DNA from: Banduia mediterranea
GTDB taxonomy: Bacteria; Pseudomonadota; Gammaproteobacteria; Nevskiales; Nevskiaceae
DNA: 64,000 nt
Direction: 5' to 3'
Assembly (NCBI RefSeq): GCF_031846245.1
Contig: NZ_JAVRIC010000001.1
Location: 186,001 to 250,000 of the forward strand
The notes under the pieces were generated by a model. That model had not been told where the DNA came from. It did no database searches and saw only the letters and a list, made by a program, of their open reading frames with translations. Within the stretch, counting starts at the first letter, position 1; every line of letters begins with the position of its first letter. Positions 38,790-48,842 of this stretch are shown one piece after another. Position numbers and translations under genes: made by a program.

Positions 38790-40955
38790 CTATCGCATCG
38801 CGTAGGCTGCGCGAACCAGGCGCGCCATGAAGCGCTCGCGCAGCCCGGCCGGTCGGGCCAGATCCAGATGATCCAGCGCGAAGACCAGGTCCTCGCGATC
38901 CGGCAACGCCGGTGCCAGCAGCGCACCGAGCAGCCGTAGGCGTCCGCCCCAGCTGGCGCCTGCCGACTTGAGCCGGCCCAGCGTCGCGATCAGATCGATC
39001 TCCTGATCCTTGAGATCGCTGCCGAACGGCAGCTTCGGCAGCGCACCTCCATCAATGAAGCTCTGCACGGCGGCGGTGATCGCCTGGGGCGTGTTGTTGC
39101 GGGCACTGTCGGGCACGCGATAGTCGGCCGGCAACTTGCCGGCCTTGCGGGCGGCATCCGCCAGTTGTTCCTGGAAGCGGCTGTCGGCGATCGCGATCAG
39201 CGCCTCGATGCATTCGCGATCGGTCTTGCCACGCAGATCGGCCGCACCGTATTCGGTGATGACGATGTCACGCAGATGACGCGGGATCGTGGCGTGCGCG
39301 TACTCCCAGACGATGTTGGACTCGGCCGTCTTGCCCTCGCCGTGCGTCGAACGCAGCAACAGGATCGAGCGACCGTCCTCGAGCTGATGCGCCATCGACA
39401 CGAAGTTGTACTGCCCGCCCACGCCGGAAATGACCTGCCCGTCCTTGAGCTGATCGGATACCGCCGCGCCCAGCAGAGTGACCTTCATCGCGATGTTGAT
39501 GAAGCGTGCGGCCTGGCGTTGCAGGCGTTCGAGTTCGTAGTGCGTGAAGATGCGATTGACCTCGGCCACCGAGGTCATCCCGATCAGTGCGCGCCGGGGC
39601 TCGTCCAGCATCTGCAGGCGTCGATAGAAATCGGCCGGGCCGATGAAGAAGGCGCCGTGCATGCTGGCGCCGTGACGCAGACCCTCCCCGATCGCGCTGC
39701 GGTTGAGCGCGGCTCGCACCTCGGGATCGTCCAGCGCATTGTCGACCACATGAGCATCCGGCAGACGCAGCTGCGGGCCGCTGCCGACCAGCCCGGTGCG
39801 CGCCAGGCCCACGTCCTGCAGCCATTCGATGTAGGCCGACGACAGGCGCTTGTCGAGCGCACCCATGGCCCACAGCCGGTCGTAGAGATCCGGCGGTAGA
39901 TGGTCGGGATCGGCGCCGTCGTTGACCAGCCGTTGCAGCGTCGCATCTTCGTAGACGCGGCGTCGCACGATACCGTCCTCGAACAGGGCAAACAATGGAT
40001 TGGAGATCAGCTCACTGGCGACGTACAGACCCTTGCCAAAGCGGTCGACGCCGCCCAGCGGTTCGACCAGCGGCCCCGGTTGCAGCGCCGCCAGCAACTT
40101 GCGATAGGTCACGTTGTCGGATTCGCGCAGGCGCAGACCCTGGCAGGCAGCGTCACCGAGATTGCCGATGCCGACTTGCAGGGTGCCGCCGTCACGCACC
40201 AGTGCCGAGGCACGCACACCGATCGCGTAGTCGATCGCGGAGATCGGCGCGTGCGGTACCGCGAACGGACTGTGATCCAGCTCCGGCGCATCCAGCACGA
40301 TGTCGAAATCGGCCTCGGCGACCTCGGCATCATTACCGAACCACGGCATCTCGCGATTGATCTGCGCCACCGCCAGCCAAGGCCATTCGACATCCTTGAG
40401 CATCGGCACGATCTGCAGCGTCACGTCCGGATTGCTGGACAGGCTCAGGCGCCGCCGACCTTCGTCCTCGCGCAGCGAGACCGCCTGCAGCAGCAGGTTC
40501 ACGCCGCGCGACAGCATGTCCCGCGCCACATGGGTGTAGTTGCTGCTGATGTAGTTCTGCTGCCCCACCGGATTGTGCAGTCGCGCGCCGCTCTTGACGT
40601 AGAACTCGACGACGCGAACATTCGGCGGCAGAGACTGCGCCTCCAGCGCATCGAGATAGTCCAGCCTCGGATAGTCGCCCCACACGCGCTTGCGGATCGG
40701 CCGCAGCACGCGCTCTTCCAGATCGGACGCGCCACGCGGCGGGTTCAGCGACAGTGCGGTGATGATGTCCAGCGAGATCGTCGGATCTTCCACCGCCCGT
40801 TGATACAGGGCATTGAGCAGCGCATTCGGCTTACCGATGCCCAGCGGCGTGCCCACCACCAGGCGCTTGCCGAGCCGCCGCAGCATGTCCGAAACCGCCT
40901 CGCTGGCATGAGATGTCACCAGCGTAGTGCTGGCTCGTGCATTGCGTGTGCCCAT
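38790..40955 (-). CDS. Acetyl-CoA hydrolase/transferase family protein
   Basis: The 721-residue protein contains the acetyl-CoA hydrolase/CoA-transferase fold. Features include VQIGIG-like LQVGIGNLGDAAC, the conserved GVGGQYNFV near residue 525, ESNIVWEY and ITEYGAADLRGKTDREC near residue 580. Family members move CoA between short acyl groups. It is longer than the 500-residue class, matching the large proteobacterial form with an extra C-terminal helical region. The start at 40955 (MGTRNARAST) is chosen because sequence upstream looks non-coding. Confidence 0.85.
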   Translation of the reverse strand: MGTRNARASTTLVTSHASEAVSDMLRRLGKRLVVGTPLGIGKPNALLNALYQRAVEDPTISLDIITALSLNPPRGASDLEERVLRPIRKRVWGDYPRLDYLDALEAQSLPPNVRVVEFYVKSGARLHNPVGQQNYISSNYTHVARDMLSRGVNLLLQAVSLREDEGRRRLSLSSNPDVTLQIVPMLKDVEWPWLAVAQINREMPWFGNDAEVAEADFDIVLDAPELDHSPFAVPHAPISAIDYAIGVRASALVRDGGTLQVGIGNLGDAACQGLRLRESDNVTYRKLLAALQPGPLVEPLGGVDRFGKGLYVASELISNPLFALFEDGIVRRRVYEDATLQRLVNDGADPDHLPPDLYDRLWAMGALDKRLSSAYIEWLQDVGLARTGLVGSGPQLRLPDAHVVDNALDDPEVRAALNRSAIGEGLRHGASMHGAFFIGPADFYRRLQMLDEPRRALIGMTSVAEVNRIFTHYELERLQRQAARFINIAMKVTLLGAAVSDQLKDGQVISGVGGQYNFVSMAHQLEDGRSILLLRSTHGEGKTAESNIVWEYAHATIPRHLRDIVITEYGAADLRGKTDRECIEALIAIADSRFQEQLADAARKAGKLPADYRVPDSARNNTPQAITAAVQSFIDGGALPKLPFGSDLKDQEIDLIATLGRLKSAGASWGGRLRLLGALLAPALPDREDLVFALDHLDLARPAGLRERFMARLVRAAYAMR

Positions 40956-41140
40956 TGCTCGCCCCGTGCTTGTCTGATTCTTTTCGCTTCTCAGCTTAAC
41001 GATCACGGCTGAACTTTTGCGGACAGCCGCCAAGACCACCGCAGCGACCCTGGGGTTTGCCCGAGACTGGGAATGATCCCAGATGGCAGAACGTAGCGGC
41101 CGGCCTACGCTGGGCGCCCCATTTGCTCCGGGTCGCCGAC

Positions 41141-42391
41141 GTGGCCGTGAACGCCCTGTCCTCAAGCACAATCGAGTCTGCCGTACCGCCGCACGCCCTG
41201 TCCGGTTTCGGACTGGACACCACCGAGCTCGGCGATCAGCTCGGCGCCCTGCTGGCACAGGATCCGGAAGGCGGCACCGCCAGCCTGCGCGAATCGCTGG
41301 ACACCCTGCCGGAAGCCGACCGCGCGCGGCTGGCCCAATCGCTGGTCGACACGCTCGACGAGGACGCCATCAGCGCCCTGCAAGCCACGCCCGAGGGACG
41401 TGCGGCCCTGGCCGGCACCTTGCGCAGCGCCGCCGACGAAGGCGGTGGTGCCGACCCGCGGGCTGCCGCCGACCTATCCGCTGGGAAACGCGAACTGCTG
41501 CTCGACCTCACCCAGATCGGCCTTGGCGTTGCCGGCGTCTTCGACCCCACGCCGATTTCGGACGGCGCCAGCCTGGCGATCTCGGTGGCACGCGGCGACT
41601 GGTTCGGCGCCGTGATCGACGGCGTCAGCATGATTCCGTATGCCGGCGACCTCGCCAAGATCGGCAAGCTCGGCAAATTCGCCGACACTGTGGACAGCGC
41701 CGTGGACCTGGCGCGCGGTGACGCGGCGTTTGCCGAAGCGCTGCGCCCGGCACTCGGCGGCCTCGACAAGGCCCTCAAGGCCGTGCCGATCGACGAGTTG
41801 CCGGCGGCGGTGCGCGAGCCTCTGGAACGCATGCGCGCCCGCCTCGACGAGTTCTTCGACGCCGCCGCCGACGGCAGTCGCGCGCTCGATGGTCTTCGCC
41901 TGGAAACCGGCGCCGCCGGCGACAACGTGTTCCACTGGGAACTCAATGCGGCCGGCCGGCCGGTGCACGCCGAGGCCGAGCTTTCGGAGGTCTTCGACAA
42001 GGCACCGCGCAGCTCCGCCGAAACCCGGGCGCAGGGCGATGTCGCCGATCTCGGCCGCAGCGACGACGCCGGCGGCCATGTGTTCGGCCATCGCTTCACG
42101 CTCGATCAGGGCGAACGCAACATGTTTCCGCAGAACGCCCAGTTCAATAACAGCGCCTATCGCGTGCTGGAGAACGAATGGGCGGCCTGGGCCGACAGCG
42201 GCAAGCGCGTCGACATCGAGATCGACTTCAAGGATTTCGACGGCGTGCGTCCGCAATCGCTGGACGTGAGTTACGAGGTGGTGGACCCGGCGAATGGCGA
42301 CGTCGTTTACGATAACTACGTTCGTTTCGAGAACGAGGCCGAACAGCAGTTCGAACGCGTTTCCACGAGCGACATCAACGAGAACTACTGA
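41141..42391 (+). CDS. Polymorphic-toxin-like protein with C-terminal DNA/RNA non-specific endonuclease domain
   Basis: The roughly 416-residue protein ends with a nuclease of the Endonuclea_NS_2 type: DAGGHVFGHRF (catalytic His), NMFPQNAQFNNSAYRVLENEW, then a beta-rich tail ending SDINENY. Residues about 120-200 are a pre-toxin-like segment (GLGVAGVFDPTPISDG, GDWFGAVIDGVSMIPYAGD, KIGKLGKF). No signal peptide, PAAR or RHS repeat is seen, so the delivery route is unknown. There is no ATG near the N-terminus; GTG 41141 is a guess, and TTG 41057 is the longest option. Confidence 0.7.
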   Translation: MAVNALSSSTIESAVPPHALSGFGLDTTELGDQLGALLAQDPEGGTASLRESLDTLPEADRARLAQSLVDTLDEDAISALQATPEGRAALAGTLRSAADEGGGADPRAAADLSAGKRELLLDLTQIGLGVAGVFDPTPISDGASLAISVARGDWFGAVIDGVSMIPYAGDLAKIGKLGKFADTVDSAVDLARGDAAFAEALRPALGGLDKALKAVPIDELPAAVREPLERMRARLDEFFDAAADGSRALDGLRLETGAAGDNVFHWELNAAGRPVHAEAELSEVFDKAPRSSAETRAQGDVADLGRSDDAGGHVFGHRFTLDQGERNMFPQNAQFNNSAYRVLENEWAAWADSGKRVDIEIDFKDFDGVRPQSLDVSYEVVDPANGDVVYDNYVRFENEAEQQFERVSTSDINENY

Positions 42392-42392
42392 C

Positions 42393-42788
42393 GTGAGCAC
42401 CGTCGAGACGATGGATCGGAACGAAGCCACCCTGCAACTGGCACGCGCGATAGCCGCCGACACCAAGCTCGGCGCCCTGCCCTGGGACGACCTGGTGCTG
42501 GTCGCCCGCTTCGACGAGGGCGTCAGCAAGGTCAACGGATTTGCCTATCAGGCTGGTGGCGCCTCGCGGCCGGTGGCGCCTCGCGGCGCGGCGGTGCTCG
42601 ATGCCTTCATCGACTTGCGCGCCGCCACGGCGGCCGACGACCAGGCGGACTGGATCGCCTGCAAGCTGCACGTTCGCCGTGCCGGCGGCAAGCTGTCGCT
42701 GGATTTCGAGTACGAACAACCGGATCGCTGGAAGATTTCGCCGGCGAACGTGAAGCAAATGAGCGAGGCATTGCGCCCGGCCGATTGA
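42393..42788 (+). CDS. Candidate immunity protein (YezG/DUF600-like)
   Basis: The 131-residue acidic protein starts one base after the toxin stop (GTG 42393; ATG at 42411 also possible). It has a short helical start (ATLQLARAIAADTKLG), central strands (LVLVARFDEGVSKVNGFAYQ) and FEYEQPDRWKISPANV near the end. These loosely follow the DUF600/YezG immunity pattern paired with NS_2 nucleases. The function is inferred mainly from position. Confidence 0.6.
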   Translation: MSTVETMDRNEATLQLARAIAADTKLGALPWDDLVLVARFDEGVSKVNGFAYQAGGASRPVAPRGAAVLDAFIDLRAATAADDQADWIACKLHVRRAGGKLSLDFEYEQPDRWKISPANVKQMSEALRPAD

Positions 42789-42810
42789 CCGATCGAGCGC
42801 GCGCCCCGCG

Positions 42811-44253
42811 CTACAGATACGGCGAGAACAGCCAGCAGGCGGCATCGCGCAGGCGTTTCGGGAACGGCCGCCGTTCGAGTTCCTCCACCGTGGCCATGCG
42901 TGAACGCGTCATCACGGTCTTGCAGTAGTCGACGAACTCGCCGGCGAGCTGTGCATCAAACAGTTCCACGCCGAGTTCGAAGTTCAGTCGCAGGCTGCGC
43001 GCATCCAGGTTCGCCGAGCCCACCAACGCATAGCTGCCGTCGACCACGAACAGCTTGGAGTGCGCGAACGGCGCCGGCTGATACCAGACCAGGAATCCAC
43101 GGCGCAGCATCGATGCCAGCACGTGCCGCACGGCGTAGTGGACGAAGCGCAGATTGCCGCGCTCCGGCAGGATCAGATGCACGCGTACACCGCGCAAGGC
43201 GGCGCCGTGCAGAGCGGCTTCGAGTTCTCGCGGCGGCAGGAAGTACGGCGTCATGATGTAGATGTCGTGACGCGCGCTGGCGATCGCCGCCTGCATCACC
43301 AGACTCAGATGGTCCATGTCCTCATTGGGGCCATCGGTGATCACGCGCGCGATCGTGGTGCCGGGCACTGCAGCGTCCGCCTGCCAGACATCCGGCATCC
43401 AGGCCTCATGCGCGGAGAACTGCCAGTCCTGCGCGAAGGCGCGCGCCAGCTGGGTGATCGCCGGGCCGCGCAGCTCGAAATGCAGATCGCTCACCGGATG
43501 GCGATTGCCGGGGTCTTGCGCCAGATGGCGGCCGCCGATGTTCATGCCGCCGGTAAAGGCCACGCATCCGTCCACCAGCAGCAACTTGCGATGGTTGCGC
43601 AAGTTCAGATAAAGCGCCGGTGGCAGCAGGCGCGGCGGGTGGAATCGCGCCACCGGCACGCCGCCGCGACGCAACAGCCAGCCGGCGCGCGGAAAGCTGT
43701 ACCACTCGCCGACCCCGTCGATCAGCACGCGCACTTCCACACCGCGTCTGTGCGCCCGGATCAAGGCCTCGATGAAATCCCTGCCGGCGCGATCGGTATC
43801 GAACAGGTAGGTCGCCATCGCCACTGAATGACTGGCCCTGTCGATCGCCTCGATCATGCGTGGATACGCGGATTCGCCGTCACGCAGCATTTCCACATGG
43901 TGGCCGCCCAGCAAGGGCAGCTGCGTGATGACATCACTGGTGCGCACCAGCGAAAGATTGGCCTGCAGGATCGCGGGCACCTTGTCGCGATTGCGGATAT
44001 CGGATTCGTTGTCGATGCCGACGGCGCCGCCGCGCAGATGCAGAAAGCCGAGCTGGCGGCCACGGGTGCGCACGCGATTGATGCCGAACAGCATGTACAA
44101 CACCGGGCCGGCCAGCGGAAACAGCAGGCACACGGCGATCCAGCCCCAGGCGGTGCGCGGGTCCGGCGCCGTCAGCAGGGCATGTCCGCCCGCCACGAAA
44201 GCGATGGCGCCCCCGGCGAAGAACAGCAGTGCGTGCCAGGGGACGAAGGCTAG
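42811..44253 (-). CDS. cls: Cardiolipin synthase (phospholipase D family)
   Basis: The roughly 480-residue enzyme has two N-terminal membrane helices (WHALLFFAGGAIAFVAGG; WIAVCLLFPLAGPVLYMLFG) and two HKD motifs, NHRKLLLVDGCVAFTGG and AHSKLFVVDGSYALVGSAN. It condenses phosphatidyl groups to cardiolipin at the inner membrane. The start is unresolved: no ATG, GTG or TTG lies close before the first helix. TTG 44466 would overlap the upstream gene by 217 bases, and GTG 44196 would cut the helix. The given end is the edge of homology beside the upstream stop codon. Confidence 0.9.
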   Translation of the reverse strand, partial: LAFVPWHALLFFAGGAIAFVAGGHALLTAPDPRTAWGWIAVCLLFPLAGPVLYMLFGINRVRTRGRQLGFLHLRGGAVGIDNESDIRNRDKVPAILQANLSLVRTSDVITQLPLLGGHHVEMLRDGESAYPRMIEAIDRASHSVAMATYLFDTDRAGRDFIEALIRAHRRGVEVRVLIDGVGEWYSFPRAGWLLRRGGVPVARFHPPRLLPPALYLNLRNHRKLLLVDGCVAFTGGMNIGGRHLAQDPGNRHPVSDLHFELRGPAITQLARAFAQDWQFSAHEAWMPDVWQADAAVPGTTIARVITDGPNEDMDHLSLVMQAAIASARHDIYIMTPYFLPPRELEAALHGAALRGVRVHLILPERGNLRFVHYAVRHVLASMLRRGFLVWYQPAPFAHSKLFVVDGSYALVGSANLDARSLRLNFELGVELFDAQLAGEFVDYCKTVMTRSRMATVEELERRPFPKRLRDAACWLFSPYL

Positions 44254-45050
44254 TTCGGTCGTAGCGCGATCTCCGTGGCCACCGGCAGATGGTCGGACAG
44301 GCGGTTGTCGAGCACTTGTGTCCGCACGATCGATACACCCGCGGTGGACAGGACATGGTCGATCGAACGTGTCGGACGCCAGCTCGGAAAGGTTGGCTCG
44401 GCATGCGCTGGCGTCAAGCCGGCGGCACGCAGTCTCTGGTGGTCGCGCAGTTCCTGCGGCTCGCAATTGAGGTCACCGAGAATCACCGTGTCCTGCGTGG
44501 CGGTGTCGGCATCCGGAATGGCGAGACCGCCCAGATAGTCCAGCTGGCGCGTGCGTGCTTCACGGTTCAGTGCCAGATGCGTCACCACCAATTGCAAGGG
44601 TGCATGTGCATCCAGGCGCAGCTCGGCCTGCAAGGCGCCGCGTCCGGGAATTCTTCCCGGCAGCGGATGGTGACGAACCTCGTGCAAGGGATAACGCGAC
44701 AGGAAGCCGAGGCAGTGCCGTGCGAACGGCTTGAGATCACGATTGATCGCAGCCTGCCAGTGCGTAAATCCGGCGCTGCTCGCGAGGTATTCCACCTGGT
44801 TGAGCTGCTGCGTGCGCAGGCTGCCGGCATCGCATTCCTGAAGCGCCACCACGTCGTAGTCGGACGCCAGCTCGGCGATGCGGTCGAGGTTGGAACGGAC
44901 CCCGCGCGACGGCAGGACGTGACGCCACATCCCGGTGAAGTAGTGCCGGTAGTGTTCGGTCTGCATGCCCACCTGGATGTTCAGCGTGAGCACGCGCAAG
45001 CTGCGCTCCGGCGCACTTTCGTCCCGCGGCTTTTTGTCGTGATGGAACAT
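44250..45050 (-). CDS. Endonuclease/exonuclease/phosphatase family protein
   Basis: The 266-residue protein has the EEP fold: LRVLTLNIQVG near residue 18, ALQECDAG (catalytic Glu), VTHLALN, ILGDLNCEP (Asp and Asn) and the final SDHLPV (Asp-His). Enzymes of this type beside cardiolipin synthase may act on phosphodiester lipids or nucleic acids; the substrate is unknown. Its stop lies at the beginning of cls, suggesting coupling. Confidence 0.85.
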   Translation of the reverse strand: MFHHDKKPRDESAPERSLRVLTLNIQVGMQTEHYRHYFTGMWRHVLPSRGVRSNLDRIAELASDYDVVALQECDAGSLRTQQLNQVEYLASSAGFTHWQAAINRDLKPFARHCLGFLSRYPLHEVRHHPLPGRIPGRGALQAELRLDAHAPLQLVVTHLALNREARTRQLDYLGGLAIPDADTATQDTVILGDLNCEPQELRDHQRLRAAGLTPAHAEPTFPSWRPTRSIDHVLSTAGVSIVRTQVLDNRLSDHLPVATEIALRPN

Positions 45051-45121
45051 CGTCCGGATTATGCCGTCTTGCGCGTGGTCATCATCTGAATGATCGGCGC
45101 CAAGGTCCGATCAGGCGCGGC

Positions 45122-45153
45122 TTGACTCTGGACCTGGGTCCAAGGTTTACCCT
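45122..45153 (+). promoter_or_regulatory. MerR-type (CueR) promoter/operator
   Basis: TTGACT and TACCCT are separated by 20 bases, the long spacer that MerR activators require. A 14-base palindrome TGGACCTGGGTCCA (45129-45142) fills the spacer. It lies 26 bases upstream of the merR-family gene, which probably regulates itself and the ATPase. Confidence 0.8.
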
Positions 45154-45178
45154 GTATTCCCGAGAACAGGAATGACCC

Positions 45179-45595
45179 ATGTTGAGAATCGGACAACTCG
45201 CCGATCAGGCTCAGGTGCCGATCGACACCGTGCGTTACTACGAGCGCGCCGGCCTGCTGCAAGCACCGGACCGCAGCGCGGCCGGCTACCGGCTGTACGA
45301 CGGCGCCAGCGTGCACCGTCTGCGCTTCGTCCGCCGCGCCAAACGGCTCGGCTTCAGCCTGGACGACATTGCCGAATTGCTGCGACTTTCGGACCGGCGC
45401 GGCGACATTGCCGGCGTGCGCGCGACCGCACAGGCGAAATTGAGCGAAATCGAGGCACGCATCGTCGAGCTCAGCCGCATCCGCGACGGCCTGAGCCGGC
45501 TGGTTGACGCCTGCCCCGGCCACGGCGATGCCGCCGACTGTCCGATTCTCGGCGCCCTCAATCACGATGTTCCCGAACAGGATCGGTACTCATGA
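45179..45595 (+). CDS. cueR: Cu(I)-responsive MerR-family regulator (CueR-like)
   Basis: The 138-residue regulator has the winged HTH ([27 protein letters not shown]), a long dimerisation helix and the metal loop [13 protein letters not shown] with two cysteines spaced as in CueR. In the family a Ser or Thr near residue 77 favours +1 metals. It likely senses Cu(I)/Ag(I) and untwists the upstream promoter. Its TGA overlaps the ATG of the copper ATPase. Confidence 0.88.
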   Translation: MLRIGQLADQAQVPIDTVRYYERAGLLQAPDRSAAGYRLYDGASVHRLRFVRRAKRLGFSLDDIAELLRLSDRRGDIAGVRATAQAKLSEIEARIVELSRIRDGLSRLVDACPGHGDAADCPILGALNHDVPEQDRYS

Positions 45596-47787
45596 ACGAA
45601 AGCAGCAGCCACAACCAGGCCGAACACAAGCCAAACGAACACGGCTGCGGCCATGCGCATCACGCCCACGCTGCGGCCCCGGCCAAAGCGGTGCCCGGTG
45701 CGCAATACACCTGCCCGATGCACCCGGAAGTGCTGCAGTCAGGTCCCGGCAGCTGCCCGAAATGCGGAATGGCGCTGGAACCGACGATGCCCAGCGAAAC
45801 CGTGGACGACAGCGAGCTGCGCGACATGACACGCCGTTTCACGACAGGCGTTGTGCTCTCGGCACCGCTGCTGGTACTGGCGATGGGGCCGATGCTGGGT
45901 CTGCCTCTGAGCGGCGCCTGGCTACCTTGGACCGAGCTGGCCCTGGCCAGCCCCGTGGTGCTGTGGGCCGGCTGGCCGTTCTTCGTGCGCGGCGCGCAGT
46001 CGCTGCGTGGCTGGAACCTCAACATGTTCACGCTGATCGCCCTGGGTTCCGGCGCCGCCTATCTGTTCTCACTGCTGGCGACCGTGGCGCCCGGACGGCT
46101 GCCCGCAGCGTTTCTGGACGATGGCCATCCACCGCTGTATTTCGAGGCCGCTGCGGTCATCGTGACACTGGTGCTGCTGGGCCAGGTACTGGAACTGCGC
46201 GCACGCGCGCAGACTTCGGGTGCGATCCGCGCCCTGCTCAAGTTGGCGCCGAAGACCGCGCATCGCGTCGATGCCCAGGGCCGGGAAAGCGATGTGGAAC
46301 TGGATCAGCTCAAAACGGGCGATCGGCTCAGGGTGCGACCCGGCGAAAAAGTACCGGTGGATGGGCGGGTGCTGGATGGCGACAGCCATGTCGACGAGTC
46401 GATGCTCAGCGGTGAAGCCGATCCAGTTCGGAAATCGGCGGGCGGGCGCGTCTCTGCCGGCACCGGCAATGGTCATGGCAGCCTGCTGATCGAGGCCGAG
46501 CGTGTGGGCCAGGACACCACTTTGTCGCAGATCGTGAAGATGGTCGCCGATGCGCAGCGGTCGCGCGCGCCGGTACAACGCCTGGCGGACCAGGTGGCCG
46601 CCTGGTTCGTGCCGGCCGTGGTGCTCGCGGCCGCAAGCGCGGCTGTCGCATGGACCCTGTTCGGCCCGGCGCCGGTACTGGCGCATGCGCTGATCGCGAC
46701 GGTCTCCGTGCTGATCGTGGCCTGCCCCTGCGCTTTGGGTCTGGCCACGCCGATGTCGATCATGGTCGGAGTCGGCCGCGGCGCCCAGATCGGCGTGCTG
46801 ATCAAGGACGCGGCGGCCCTGGAGCGCTTGCAGGCGGTCGATACCGTGGTGGTCGACAAGACCGGTACGCTGACCGAAGGCAAGCCGACTCTGAGCCGTG
46901 TGGCCTCCGTCGGCGAGCTGGCGGACAATGAACTGCTGCGGCTGGCCGCAGCCGTGGAGGCGGCCAGCGAGCATCCGCTGGCGCGCGCCATCGTCGACGG
47001 CGCCGAAGCGCGAAAACTGCGGCTTCCGAAAGCGCAACAGTTCTACAGCGATCCTGGCCTCGGCGTGTGGGGCCAGATCGATGGCCAGCGCATCGCCGTA
47101 GGCAATCGGCGTCTGGCCGAACGCGAAGGCGCCAGCCTGGGCCGGGTCGGGGACGAAGCGGCCCAGGCGCAGGCGCGCGGGTCCACTGTCGTCTACGTGC
47201 TGCACGACAGCGCGCTGGCCGGCTACCTGCTGATCGAGGACAGCATCAAGTCCTCCACACCGGCAGCACTTCAGGCGCTGCGCAAAGCCGGTGTGCGCGT
47301 GATCATGCTCACCGGCGACGATCAAGCCACCGCCGAGCATGTCGGCCGCGAGCTGGGGCTCGACGAAGTCGTCGCCAATGTGCTGCCGCAGGACAAGGCA
47401 AGCACCATTGAACGCCTGCAGCGTGAGGGTCGCGTGGTGGCGATGGCCGGCGACGGTGTCAACGACGCGCCGGCACTGGCGCGCGCGGATGTCGGCATCG
47501 CCATGGGCGGCGGCGCGGACGTGGCCATGGAATCGGCCGGCGTAACGCTGATGCGCGGCGATCTCGGCGGCATCGCACAGGCGATCTCGCTGTCGCGCAA
47601 GACCCTGCGCAATATCCGTCAGAACCTGTGGTTTGCCTTCGCCTACAACGTGCTCGGCGTGCCGATCGCGGCCGGCGTGCTGTATCCGCTGTTCGGCTGG
47701 TTGCTGTCGCCGATGCTCGCCGCCGCGGCGATGAGCCTGTCGTCGGTGTCGGTGATCGGTAACGCCCTGCGTCTGCGGCGTGCCTGA
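45592..47787 (+). CDS. copA: Copper-exporting P1B-type ATPase
   Basis: The 731-residue pump begins with a His-rich stretch and a heavy-metal-binding domain (YTCPMHPEV...[10 protein letters not shown]) instead of classical GMTCxxC domains. It has the CPC membrane motif in [12 protein letters not shown] near residue 376, the phosphorylated Asp in [11 protein letters not shown] near 422, HP in SEHPLARAI, and the YN and MxxSS residues in the last two helices that mark Cu(I) transport (P1B-1). It is in one operon with the CueR-like regulator. Confidence 0.94.
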   Translation: MNESSSHNQAEHKPNEHGCGHAHHAHAAAPAKAVPGAQYTCPMHPEVLQSGPGSCPKCGMALEPTMPSETVDDSELRDMTRRFTTGVVLSAPLLVLAMGPMLGLPLSGAWLPWTELALASPVVLWAGWPFFVRGAQSLRGWNLNMFTLIALGSGAAYLFSLLATVAPGRLPAAFLDDGHPPLYFEAAAVIVTLVLLGQVLELRARAQTSGAIRALLKLAPKTAHRVDAQGRESDVELDQLKTGDRLRVRPGEKVPVDGRVLDGDSHVDESMLSGEADPVRKSAGGRVSAGTGNGHGSLLIEAERVGQDTTLSQIVKMVADAQRSRAPVQRLADQVAAWFVPAVVLAAASAAVAWTLFGPAPVLAHALIATVSVLIVACPCALGLATPMSIMVGVGRGAQIGVLIKDAAALERLQAVDTVVVDKTGTLTEGKPTLSRVASVGELADNELLRLAAAVEAASEHPLARAIVDGAEARKLRLPKAQQFYSDPGLGVWGQIDGQRIAVGNRRLAEREGASLGRVGDEAAQAQARGSTVVYVLHDSALAGYLLIEDSIKSSTPAALQALRKAGVRVIMLTGDDQATAEHVGRELGLDEVVANVLPQDKASTIERLQREGRVVAMAGDGVNDAPALARADVGIAMGGGADVAMESAGVTLMRGDLGGIAQAISLSRKTLRNIRQNLWFAFAYNVLGVPIAAGVLYPLFGWLLSPMLAAAAMSLSSVSVIGNALRLRRA

Positions 47788-47903
47788 ACATGTGGTGCGC
47801 CGGAGCCCGCGCCGAACGAGGGTGAGCGTTCAAACCACGGCGTTATATTCGTGCGGATGGTTGGCGATTAGCCTGCGCGCATCGACTGAAACGGAGCGAT
47901 GCG

Positions 47904-48230
47904 ATGGAAACAGGAGTGGGCAGAGCTGGTTACGTCCGACGCAGCGAGTCGGACTGGCGCACGTTGATTGAAGAGTGGGCGCAAAGCGGTCAGAACCAGG
48001 CGGCCTTCTGCGCCTCGCGTGGGATTGCACTGAGCACGCTGGGCAACTGGCGGCGCAAGCTCAAGGCCGGGCCGGCGGCGTCGTCCGGCGCGCCGCATCA
48101 AGCCACCGGCTTCATCGAGCTGACGGCACCGAGGGCGCCGGACAAGGAATCGCCGGCCTGGGGTGTGGAGCTGAGCCTGGGAGAAGGGACGGTACTGCGC
48201 CTGCGGCGCGCGCATGCTCACGGTCGGTGA
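47904..48230 (+). CDS. tnpA: IS66 accessory protein TnpA
   Basis: The 108-residue protein has the helix-turn-helix of IS66 Orf1 (RTLIEEWAQSGQNQAAFCASRGIALSTLGNWRRKLK) and a C-terminal domain VELSLGEGTVLRLRR. It appears intact, but the element lacks a working transposase, so it is probably inert. Confidence 0.88.
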   Translation: METGVGRAGYVRRSESDWRTLIEEWAQSGQNQAAFCASRGIALSTLGNWRRKLKAGPAASSGAPHQATGFIELTAPRAPDKESPAWGVELSLGEGTVLRLRRAHAHGR

Positions 48231-48272
48231 GCGTCGCATCTGGCTGTATCGCCAGCCGACCGACATGCGCAG
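48214..48272 (+). pseudogene. tnpB: IS66 TnpB N-terminal fragment
   Basis: MLTVGERRIWLYRQPTDMRR matches the first 20 residues of IS66 Orf2 and stops matching where a deletion joins tnpC. The ATG overlaps the end of tnpA as in intact elements. Confidence 0.75.
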
Positions 48273-48842
48273 GCGCCAGCATCGGTCCTCGAATCCAGCG
48301 TCGCCGACGTCAGCCTGCTGGCCGGTCTTCTGACCGACAAGTTTGCCTGTCACCTGCCCTTGTATCGCCAGCATCAACGTCTGGCCGACGCCGGGATTCA
48401 AGTCAGCCGCAGCAGTCTCACGCAATGGACGCAGCGTGCCATCGATTTGCTCCGGCCGATCGTCGAAGCCCAGCACCGGCACCTTTTACAAAGTCGGGTG
48501 CTGGCGATGGACGAAACCCCGATCAAGGCCGGCCGGGAGAAACAAGGCAAGCTGCGCCAGGCCTATCTGTGGCCGATCTACGGACAGGATCACGAAATCG
48601 TCTTTCACTATGCGCCCTCGCGGGAGCATCGGCACGTCAAAGCCTTCCTCGGCGAGGCCTTCGCCGGCACGCTGCTGTCCGACGGCTATGAAGCCTACAG
48701 CGCCTATGCCGCGCAGAACGTCCAGGTGAAGCATCCCGCCTGCCGAGTCATCGAACCCACGCCGCGCGAATGGAAACTCCGCTTCGCCGACAATCCGCTT
48801 CGACCAGACATTGAGCGTCGGGGCAACTACGCTGCGGTTTGA
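48273..48842 (+). pseudogene. tnpC: IS66 transposase TnpC, central fragment
   Basis: About 190 residues match the central DDE domain: LLAGLLTDKFACHLPLYRQ, VLAMDETPIKAG (catalytic Asp), LLSDGYEAYSAYA (second Asp). The N-terminal zinc-finger region and the C-terminal catalytic Glu part are gone. The frame ends at a stop three codons before the right inverted repeat. Confidence 0.85.
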
